Below, one piece after another: positions 1 to 5,392 of a DNA stretch of 5,392 nt. The DNA is taken from assembly GCA_029941645.1 (NCBI GenBank), contig JAPYSZ010000030.1, positions 5,863-11,254 of the forward strand. Direction: 5' to 3'. The notes beneath the pieces were generated by a model. The model was not told where the DNA came from and made no database searches. It saw only the letters and a list, made by a program, of their open reading frames with translations. Positions within the stretch are counted from its first letter, which is position 1; the number at the start of each line of letters is the position of its first letter. A program made the translations under genes and the position numbers. This DNA is from Candidatus Poseidoniia archaeon (GTDB lineage Archaea > Thermoplasmatota > Poseidoniia > MGIII > CG-Epi1).

Positions 1-278
1 TCCCATTCAACAGTATCGGGCGTTACTATTCCTTGATCATTCAAAATACTTCTGAAAGTATCTGGGGAAACAGTTGCAATTTCAGCTCCTTTTGTTAATG
101 TGGCCTTACCTTTTTTGTACATTTCTACGGCCGATGCATGTCTAAGGTGATTTTTCTTTTCAATCATAAATCTTAAAGCTTCTTTTACTACGTCAGAACG
201 GCTGCTGAAGTGCCCTGAGTCGACGAGAGCCTCTATCTGTGAGACTAGTATGGGTGGTAGGGAATATGAGCTACTCAT
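1..278 (-). CDS. Ribbon-helix-helix / UPF0175-like DNA-binding protein (antitoxin-type regulator), 3' end cut off
   Basis: The gene starts at the ATG whose complement is 276-278 and runs off the left edge; 92 complete codons are visible with no stop. Residues 3-10 (SYSLPPIL) fit the DNA-contacting beta strand, 11-21 helix A, and 25-41 (SSRSDVVKEALRFMIEK) helix B of a CopG/ParD-type ribbon-helix-helix; the S-S-R-S-D-V turn is typical of that fold. Residues 48-84 form a second small helical domain resembling UPF0175 antitoxins: a helix A-x-x-M-Y-K-K-G-K, then T-K-G-A-E-I-A-x-V-S-x-x-x-F and a final helix ending N-D-Q-G-I. UPF0175 and RHH proteins are known as antitoxins of PIN-domain toxins and as small repressors that often bind their own promoter. 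The natural toxin position, just downstream, is outside the window, so a toxin-antitoxin role is only inferred; a free-standing transcription regulator is equally possible. No Shine-Dalgarno motif precedes the ATG, which suggests leaderless translation. Confidence 0.8.
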   Translation of the reverse strand, partial: MSSSYSLPPILVSQIEALVDSGHFSSRSDVVKEALRFMIEKKNHLRHASAVEMYKKGKATLTKGAEIATVSPDTFRSILNDQGIVTPDTVEW

Positions 279-297
279 ATAACAATAATTAGCAACT

Positions 298-313
298 ATT
301 ATTAATAATTATT
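298..313 (-). promoter_or_regulatory. Overlapping AT palindromes, candidate TATA/operator of the RHH gene
   Basis: A perfect 12-bp palindrome, ATTATTAATAAT, occupies 298-309, and a second perfect 10-bp palindrome, AATAATTATT, occupies 304-313 and overlaps it. The centre lies about 26 bases upstream of the minus-strand ATG, the usual distance from an archaeal TATA box to the transcription start, so the minus-strand message would be leaderless. RHH proteins bind short palindromic or tandem sites, often in their own promoter, so this could also be the operator. Pure A/T sequence forms palindromes easily by chance, so the assignment is tentative. Confidence 0.35.
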
Positions 314-321
314 CACTAAGC

Positions 322-328
322 TTTATAA
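322..328 (+). promoter_or_regulatory. Archaeal TATA box for the giant secreted protein
   Basis: TTTATAA matches the archaeal TATA consensus closely, with the short stretch CTAAGC just upstream in the place of the TFB recognition element. A start of transcription about 25 bases downstream would fall near 349-351, at the chosen ATG, giving a leaderless or nearly leaderless message. This argues against the in-frame GTG at 340 as start. Confidence 0.55.
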
Positions 329-338
329 CCTGTGTTCT

Positions 339-343
339 GGTGA
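339..343 (+). promoter_or_regulatory. Possible Shine-Dalgarno GGTGA before ATG 349
   Basis: GGTGA is complementary to the archaeal 16S 3' end and sits 5 bases before the ATG at 349. It would be part of the message only if transcription starts upstream of 339, which does not fit the TATA box at 322-328 but would fit a promoter in the AT-rich stretch around 300-313. It supports 349 over 361 as the start, but may be chance. Confidence 0.3.
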
Positions 344-348
344 AAAGA

Positions 349-453
349 ATGGAAATAGCTATGAGCTTAAACCAAACCAATTGGCTAGCAATCGCCTTGA
401 CATTCGTCATGGCCGGTTTATGTTGTGTATTGATCTCAAGTGGAGCTGAGGCT
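349..453 (+). other. Signal peptide coding segment
   Basis: After a short polar N-terminus, residues 12-31 form a hydrophobic stretch (W-L-A-I-A-L-T-F-V-M-A-G-L-C-C-V-L-I-S-S) followed by G-A-E-A at 32-35 and the acidic mature start V-D-Y-E. A-E-A is an acceptable -3/-1 signal peptidase I site, so cleavage after residue 35 is predicted by eye. The n-region lacks a positive charge from ATG 349 or ATG 361; only the GTG 340 start would add K-R. The Cys pair at 25-26 lies inside the hydrophobic core without a good lipobox. An uncleaved N-terminal anchor is the alternative. Confidence 0.75.
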
Positions 454-3400
454 GTAGATTACGAACATGCAGTTACAATATCTCCTACACAGCAAGAAGG
501 TGAACCAGAGGACACATTAACTTACACAATAACAATAGATAATGATGGAACAGAAGATGACACTTATGATTTAGGAATGTCATCAACAATTCCTACTGGG
601 TGGGAAATGTATATTCTTCCTAGCCAGATTAGTATTAGTGATGAATCGACAGGAACAGTTACACTTTATGTTGATATAGGAAATAGAACTAATGCAGAAG
701 GTGGCCAAACTAAACAATTTACAATATATTGTCAATCAGAGGGAGCATCTAGTAATAACGAAACTGCAGCAGGTAGCGCTAAAGTTAAGAAAATATATGG
801 AACTTCACTGTCAGCTGGAACAACACAAATCAATGTTGATCCCAATAATGATGCGACTTTTTCGATTACAGTTATCAATGATAAAGGAAACACTGAAGAT
901 ACTCTAACATTCACTCAAACTTCTGTTGGTACTGCAGATTGGTCTTTTACGCTTCCAGGTTCTGTAAGTTTAGATCAAGATGAGTCAGCAACAGTTACTT
1001 TTAGTGTTACACCAGATATTGAAGCCCTTGCAGGATTGAAAAGTATAAATTTCTATGCTAATTCAGAGGATGGCGAGACAGCATATTCTATTTCGGTTAC
1101 AGTTCGTGTTAATCAATTGCCTGCCCTTGAAGTTACAAAAATAGGGTCTAGTGCACAGGATATTGAATCTGGGAAGCGTGTATATTATTCGTTCAAAGTG
1201 ACAAATAAAGGTAATGCAGTTGACACTTTTGACTTGTCGGTAGTCGAAGAGGGAATACCAACAGGTTGGGAAGCTTCTTTAGATAACGATGAGGTAAGTA
1301 GTCTTGGTGTTGACGAGAATATCACTTTGACTGATGTACTGGTTGTTAAGGCACCGCAGGACGCAGCAGCAGATGTTGTGGCTACTATACAGGTTAAGGT
1401 ATCGTCACAAGAAAATGCTTCAGTTTTCAAAACATTTACATCTCGTTCAACGGTATTACAAAACTATGATCCAAAAATTACGATTGTTGGAGGTGACACA
1501 CAATCTGCAAATCCTGAAATTGAAGTGACTTATAATTTAACAATTAAAAATGAGGGTAATGGCGAAGATGAAATTTCATTGGCTTTAACAGGCTCAAATT
1601 CTACTTGGGGTACCTTAGCTGAATCGTCTTTTACTCTTGCAGCCGGAACAAATACAACAACTACTTTGAGAATTACAGCACCGGAGGATACAACTGCCCA
1701 AAATGGATACAAAATAACCATTAAGGCATCATCAGAAGATGCAACTACAACTAAGAATAGGGATGTTTTCCTTAACGTTAATCAGATTTATGAAGTATCG
1801 GTTTCTGTTTCAGGAACCACAACTCAATCAGGAGATCCTGGTGATCAATTAAGTTATTCAATTATGGTAAAGAATAAGGGTAATTCAGATGATACAGTTG
1901 CATTATCTCTTGAAGGGGAGATGTCTTCTTGGGGATCAATTGTCGAAGATGTAGATTTAGAGCAAGGTGAAAGCATGACTGTTAATTTGACGGTGAGTAT
2001 TCATGAAGATGCTGTAGTTGGTGACAATGTAATAACCGTTAATGGTAGTTCCGAAGATTCTTCTTCAGCTTATGATACTAGTTCAGTTACTGTCTCTGTA
2101 AATAAGCAGTATAAGGTTGACATGATTGTTTCTTCTAAGTCTGGTGATCCTGGTTCTGAATTGATATATCCTATGAGAGTACAGAACAAAGGTACTGGTT
2201 CAGATTCTTTCAAACTTTCGATTGATGATTATCCTGTAAATTGGATAGTTCAACTTGAATCAGAGTATGTTGAGGATGTTGCTGCAGGTAGTGAAAAGAC
2301 AGTTAATTTGACTATCACTATTCCTTCTGGTGAGCAAAATCAGGCATTTATGACTAATATTACTGCATCTTCACTTGGTGCAGCCGATGAAAATCCACCA
2401 AAGTGGGTCAACACTACTGTTGCAGTTACAACTATCGTTAATCAAGAATATTGGATTGATCTTTCCGTTGATTCCAGCACTATAGATGCAATTATTGGAA
2501 CTCCAGTTATTGTTAGCATAAGTGTAGAAAATTTAGGAACGGGTGATGATATTGTTGCAATGTCAGTTGAAGCTCCATCAGGATGGACTGCTTTAGAATT
2601 CAATACATCTTTCCTTAATGTTCAGGAAGGGAAGACAGGATTAGTAGGTCTTTCAATAACAGTTCCAGAAGGAACTGAGAAAGGCGATTATTCCGTCAAT
2701 GTTTCAGGAGTTTCCAATTGTGATGATTGTGCAAACGGAACTAAATCACAAGATTCCTTGACTTTGACTGTTAAAGTTGAACTATCCAGAGGTGTAGAGA
2801 TTAATGCAGATGTAACATCTATTGAGAAGATTCCAGGTTCATCCGCTGTTTTCAGTGTAGATGTTAAGAATATAGGAGATGGTACGGATACGATTTTAAT
2901 ATCTATACTTGGCGATAACCTTAATTGGGTAACAGCAAATCCTGAATCAGTTGATTTAGCAAAAGATGCCACTGCAACTATCACTATAACTTGTGCATTA
3001 CCTGAATATGATTTATCTAATTTATCAGCTCAAGAAAGAAATGCACTTGAGGCATCGCCCGCTGAGTATGAATTTCAGGTTAAGGCAAAGTCTTCAGGTG
3101 ATTTAGCTCAGAGTGCAACCACTGCACTAACTACAGAAATAGGTCAAATTTATGGTGCTAGTCTTTCAGTTGTCGGTAGTGATACTATAGTTACATATCC
3201 TTCGACAGAAGATAGTGCTAATGATCGCAGGGAAAAATTCACACTAAGACTTGTTAATACGGGCAATAGACAGGATAATGTTAATATGGAAACAGTTGCA
3301 ACTTCGTATCCTGATGAATGGACTGTTTCGATATTCACTTCAGCTACATGTTCAAGCGGTACTTTTACGGGAAGTATTGGCGCAGGCGAATCAAAGTATC

Positions 3401-5392
3401 TTTACCTTTGTATAACTCCAGATATAGATTCTGAAGCTGGTAATTACACAGTTATTACGGAGGCATCTGCAGGTAGTGGCGCAGAACCAGCAGTTCAGAC
3501 TTCTACGACGTTAGATGTAAGAGAACCTATCCGCTCAGTTTCATTAACCATTACTGGAGGTGAAGAAGAGGTTACTTTATCCCCTGAAATAGATAATGAA
3601 GAAAAGAATACAGCTCGCTTCAAGATTACTGTAACTAATACAGGTTCACATGATGACAAATTTACAGCAGAATTGGATAACGTTCTAGGTTCTGGTTGGG
3701 AATCTGATTTCTTTATAAAGAATTCAGGTAATCCAGGTTCTTCAAGCGATAAATGGAGTACTACTGGTCAAGCATTAGAGAAGGATCAGAGTAAATCACT
3801 CTGGTTTATTGCCGAAGTGGATGCAGATGTGGTCGATGAAGGTAATTATACCATGTCTATCACCGTCAGAAACGCTGAAGAAGAAACACAAAGTACTACA
3901 ATGGTTACAATCAACATTGCAGCTCCAATAAGAAATTTGGAAGCTACAGCTATTGATCTTGTTCAGGAAATTTATCCTGAATATGAGGGTACATCTACAA
4001 AAAACAGTGTGAAATTCAAAATTAAGTTAGATAATACAGGGTCTAATCCAGATATATTCATACCTGAAACAGTCTCTACATTAGATGATGATTGGGAAGT
4101 TACTTACTGGCAGGACAGCTCTAAATCTTCACCATGGTCAACAACATCAGGTCTATCTATTGAAGATGGTGAGCTTGATGATCTTTGGGTGTTTGTTGAA
4201 GTTGCTGATGAAGCTGACGAAGGTAATTACACCATTGAAATATCAATTAGTGATGAAGAGGATGACCCTAATGCAGGTCAAGACATTACATTAACTGTAA
4301 TTGTGGAGAGGCCCGAACTTATGGTTCAACAATCCAATATTTTCCTTGAGATTGAAGGTTCGATAGGTAATGCTTCTCTGGTTCAGGATGGAGATACAGT
4401 AGTTGTGTTAGTTGATGTTGAGAATACAGGTACTGCAGATGCAGATGATGTTCGTGTAGAGATTTTCTATTACCCTAAGAAATCACCAGAAACTCAAAAT
4501 GAGATTGACTCATTAATGATAGCAGGTTTTGAGTTGGATGAAGGAAAGAACACATACGTCAAGATGCTTTATGATAAGACAACGAGCATCAAGTCCAGTA
4601 ACAAAAAGACTATTGCTTCGGATGATTGGTTGATTGAGGGTGGAGAATGGTATGTTGAGGTTCGTTCAGATTATGATGAGAATAATGATAATGGAGAGAT
4701 ACTTGAACCTAATGAGAACAATAATGATGCACGTTATTCGGAATTATTAAGAGTAAAACCTGATCTTATTATAGATACAATGAGAGTAGATACCAAATAT
4801 GCAGGTACTAGTGCTCAGACTCCAAATATTGACGATATTGTAACGTTCACAGTTACTGTAAGTAACACTGGAGCTGCAGATGTTCAGGGTGCTCGGTTGT
4901 ATATCACAGCAGATAGTAGTGCAGATAATGAAATTCTTAAGGATCGTACAAATAAGGATTATGTTGACTTTGATGTAGATGCAAGTGAAACAACAGATGT
5001 AAGATTCCGTTGGAAGGCAACAGAGGAAGAATGGACTGCTTTCAGGGCTGAAGTTAATCCCGTTTGTGACGATTACAATATACAAGTGTTCGAATGTGAA
5101 TCTGATGGTGATGGTTTTGCAGGAGAGACAGATCGCATGTTTGACGAATTAGGTCGTTACACAGATAATGAGTATCCACGTTCAAGTGTGTTCGAGCAGA
5201 GTGACAAAGAGGTAAAATTCGAGATATTACCCGATTTTAGAATTAAGAAAGTTGTAATGGACCCACGTAATCCTGAAGTTGGCGAAAGCGTCGAGATAAC
5301 AGTTACTATAGAGAATATAGGTAATTCAGATTGGCAAATTAGTAGTAAACCATTAACAGTTGTATTCGAAGATGGCACAGGCACTGAATTAA
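349..5392 (+). CDS. Giant secreted multi-domain NEW3/CARDB beta-sandwich repeat protein, 3' end cut off
   Basis: One frame stays open from the stop at 286-288 to the right edge, giving at least 1681 residues from ATG 349. Alternative starts are GTG 340 (adds V-K-R) and ATG 361. Residues 5-35 look like a signal peptide; the rest is about 14 tandem Ig-like beta-sandwich units, each with an N-x-G-x-x-x-D turn (for example NKGNAVD at 286-292 and NTGSHDD at 1097-1103). Residues 36-935 resemble NEW3 (NPCBM-associated) repeats, 936-1321 a longer variant, and 1322 onward CARDB repeats. The composition is rich in Ser, Thr, Asp, Glu and Asn, poor in Lys, Arg and Cys, with many N-x-S/T sequons, as in exported archaeal glycoproteins. 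No catalytic motif is visible. Known relatives are large archaeal surface proteins of undefined function; the likely role is a rod-like envelope stalk, adhesin or scaffold. Any membrane anchor or effector domain would lie beyond the window. Confidence 0.9.
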   Translation, partial: MEIAMSLNQTNWLAIALTFVMAGLCCVLISSGAEAVDYEHAVTISPTQQEGEPEDTLTYTITIDNDGTEDDTYDLGMSSTIPTGWEMYILPSQISISDESTGTVTLYVDIGNRTNAEGGQTKQFTIYCQSEGASSNNETAAGSAKVKKIYGTSLSAGTTQINVDPNNDATFSITVINDKGNTEDTLTFTQTSVGTADWSFTLPGSVSLDQDESATVTFSVTPDIEALAGLKSINFYANSEDGETAYSISVTVRVNQLPALEVTKIGSSAQDIESGKRVYYSFKVTNKGNAVDTFDLSVVEEGIPTGWEASLDNDEVSSLGVDENITLTDVLVVKAPQDAAADVVATIQVKVSSQENASVFKTFTSRSTVLQNYDPKITIVGGDTQSANPEIEVTYNLTIKNEGNGEDEISLALTGSNSTWGTLAESSFTLAAGTNTTTTLRITAPEDTTAQNGYKITIKASSEDATTTKNRDVFLNVNQIYEVSVSVSGTTTQSGDPGDQLSYSIMVKNKGNSDDTVALSLEGEMSSWGSIVEDVDLEQGESMTVNLTVSIHEDAVVGDNVITVNGSSEDSSSAYDTSSVTVSVNKQYKVDMIVSSKSGDPGSELIYPMRVQNKGTGSDSFKLSIDDYPVNWIVQLESEYVEDVAAGSEKTVNLTITIPSGEQNQAFMTNITASSLGAADENPPKWVNTTVAVTTIVNQEYWIDLSVDSSTIDAIIGTPVIVSISVENLGTGDDIVAMSVEAPSGWTALEFNTSFLNVQEGKTGLVGLSITVPEGTEKGDYSVNVSGVSNCDDCANGTKSQDSLTLTVKVELSRGVEINADVTSIEKIPGSSAVFSVDVKNIGDGTDTILISILGDNLNWVTANPESVDLAKDATATITITCALPEYDLSNLSAQERNALEASPAEYEFQVKAKSSGDLAQSATTALTTEIGQIYGASLSVVGSDTIVTYPSTEDSANDRREKFTLRLVNTGNRQDNVNMETVATSYPDEWTVSIFTSATCSSGTFTGSIGAGESKYLYLCITPDIDSEAGNYTVITEASAGSGAEPAVQTSTTLDVREPIRSVSLTITGGEEEVTLSPEIDNEEKNTARFKITVTNTGSHDDKFTAELDNVLGSGWESDFFIKNSGNPGSSSDKWSTTGQALEKDQSKSLWFIAEVDADVVDEGNYTMSITVRNAEEETQSTTMVTINIAAPIRNLEATAIDLVQEIYPEYEGTSTKNSVKFKIKLDNTGSNPDIFIPETVSTLDDDWEVTYWQDSSKSSPWSTTSGLSIEDGELDDLWVFVEVADEADEGNYTIEISISDEEDDPNAGQDITLTVIVERPELMVQQSNIFLEIEGSIGNASLVQDGDTVVVLVDVENTGTADADDVRVEIFYYPKKSPETQNEIDSLMIAGFELDEGKNTYVKMLYDKTTSIKSSNKKTIASDDWLIEGGEWYVEVRSDYDENNDNGEILEPNENNNDARYSELLRVKPDLIIDTMRVDTKYAGTSAQTPNIDDIVTFTVTVSNTGAADVQGARLYITADSSADNEILKDRTNKDYVDFDVDASETTDVRFRWKATEEEWTAFRAEVNPVCDDYNIQVFECESDGDGFAGETDRMFDELGRYTDNEYPRSSVFEQSDKEVKFEILPDFRIKKVVMDPRNPEVGESVEITVTIENIGNSDWQISSKPLTVVFEDGTGTEL
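454..3153 (+). repeat. Repeat block R1-R8: NEW3-like Ig units
   Basis: Eight tandem units of about 105-120 residues follow the signal peptide, roughly at residues 36-150, 151-258, 259-373, 374-481, 482-588, 589-701, 702-815 and 816-935. Each has the order: opening strand; P/G-rich turn; strand ending T-I-x-N-x-G-N-x-x-D; strand; a Trp (S-G-W or S-T-W type); an x-G-x-x-x-x-x-L/V-x-I-x-P strand; and a closing strand K-A-S-S-E-D-like. Most junctions carry V-N-Q/K-x-Y. This order matches the NPCBM-associated NEW3 family, commonly found in strings on archaeal and bacterial surface proteins. DNA copies have diverged too far to be recent duplications. Confidence 0.75.
3154..4311 (+). repeat. Repeat block R9-R11: elongated NEW3-variant units
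   Basis: Three units at about residues 936-1061, 1062-1193 and 1194-1321 share features absent from R1-R8. The opening strand is followed by an acidic or polar loop (Y-P-S-T-E-D, S-P-E-I-D-N, Y-P-E-Y-E-G); after the core Trp (residues 991, 1118 and 1249) there is a 20-30 residue inserted loop; then come G-E/D-x-x-x-L-W/Y and a closing E-G-N-Y-T or A-G-N-Y-T (near 1031, 1164 and 1291). R10 and R11 also share W-S-T-T in the loop, so they look like the closest pair. The units end at V-R-E-P-I-R, I-A-A-P-I-R and V-E-R-P-E-L junctions rather than V-N-Q-x-Y. Confidence 0.6.
4312..5392 (+). repeat. Repeat block R12-R14: CARDB-like units, last one cut off
   Basis: R12 (residues about 1322-1469) has V-E-N-T-G-T-A-D-A-D-D-V-R-V-E-I-F-Y, a strand G-E-W-Y-V-E-V-R-S-D, then E-P-N-E-N-N-N-D at 1453-1460, the hallmark end of CARDB (cell adhesion related) domains. 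R13 (1470-1627) opens K-P-D-L-I-I-D, has V-S-N-T-G-A-A-D-V, and replaces the usual end with a longer acidic loop between Cys 1573 and about residue 1612. R14 opens at 1628 with P-D-F-R-I-K-K-V and V-T-I-E-N-I-G-N-S-D, and is cut by the window edge about 54 residues in. CARDB domains are known as structural surface or carbohydrate-associated modules; no ligand can be inferred here. Confidence 0.7.

Larger units (their letters stand above)
279..348. promoter_or_regulatory. Divergent intergenic promoter region
   Basis: These 70 bases separate the two start codons and are clearly more AT-rich than the flanking genes. They contain a TATA element for the rightward gene, palindromic AT-rich sequence at 298-313 that could drive or control the leftward gene, and no other recognisable gene. 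Because the genes are divergent, a regulator bound here could affect both; that is an inference. Confidence 0.6.

Noticed and set aside
298..313. Palindromes as a transcription terminator
   Set aside because: They lie between two divergent starts, so no transcript ends there, and the A/T-only stems would be unstable.
421..426. Lipoprotein signal at the Cys-Cys pair of the signal peptide
   Set aside because: The residues before the first Cys are A-G-L, with Leu directly at -1, and more hydrophobic sequence follows the Cys, which does not fit a lipobox.
692..907. Plus-strand frames at 692-907, 1334-1528 and 4085-4294
   Set aside because: They are out-of-frame readings within the giant gene, with low-complexity Leu/Gln/Lys-rich products and no start signals.
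2688..2984. Minus-strand open frame of 98 codons, with similar ones at 732-914, 1185-1430, 1530-1721, 3150-3338 and 5157-5384
   Set aside because: All are antisense shadows of the plus-strand gene; none has a promoter, start signal or family resemblance.
4747..5085. Minus-strand open frame of 112 codons, Cys- and Ile-rich
   Set aside because: It lies fully antisense to the continuous repeat protein, has an odd composition (many Cys, Thr, Ile and Ser), no recognisable motif, and reads as the complement of an Asp/Glu/Asn-rich coding strand.
5098..5135. True dockerin domain
   Set aside because: Only one calcium-loop-like motif is present; dockerins need two with a defined spacing, and the surrounding sequence is a CARDB-like unit.
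349..5392. Frameshift or pseudogene in the long gene
   Set aside because: Translation of every codon gave an uninterrupted frame with the domain pattern intact across all units.

Overview
The window reads as archaeal, most plausibly a low-GC marine planktonic euryarchaeon of the Marine Group II/III (Poseidoniia) type. This rests on an archaeal-style TATA element with weak or no Shine-Dalgarno support, an archaeal-style ribbon-helix-helix/UPF0175-like regulator, and a giant acidic Ser/Thr/Asp-rich secreted protein built of NEW3/CARDB-type beta-sandwiches, a kind of protein common in those genomes. The taxonomic call is an inference; no rRNA or other marker gene is present.

Layout: two genes face away from each other across a 70-bp AT-rich gap. 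On the minus strand (278 down to the left edge) lies a small DNA-binding protein with an N-terminal ribbon-helix-helix fold and a C-terminal UPF0175-like helical domain. It resembles a VapB-type antitoxin or small transcription regulator, and its C-terminus is cut off. On the plus strand one open reading frame starts at about 349 and stays open without a stop to the right edge at 5392. It encodes at least 1681 residues, and its end is outside the window. The frame was translated codon by codon and no stop or frameshift was seen.

The giant protein has an N-terminal signal peptide followed by about 14 tandem immunoglobulin-like units. Each carries the signature N-x-G-(N/T/S)-x-x-D near its second or third strand. 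Three blocks can be told apart: R1-R8, classical NEW3-like units of about 105-120 residues joined by a recurring V-N-Q-x-Y junction; R9-R11, a longer variant with an inserted loop after the core Trp and an E-(A)GNYT motif; and R12-R14, CARDB-like units, the first ending in the typical E-P-N-E-N-N-N motif and the second carrying a Cys-flanked acidic loop. The simplest reading is a rod-like extracellular stalk or envelope protein. Any enzymatic, adhesive or membrane-anchoring part would lie downstream of the window.

The gap holds a good TATA box for the plus-strand gene and overlapping AT-rich palindromes that could serve as promoter and operator for the minus-strand regulator. Whether that regulator also controls the giant gene is open. 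No RNA gene, mobile element, CRISPR array or terminator was seen.
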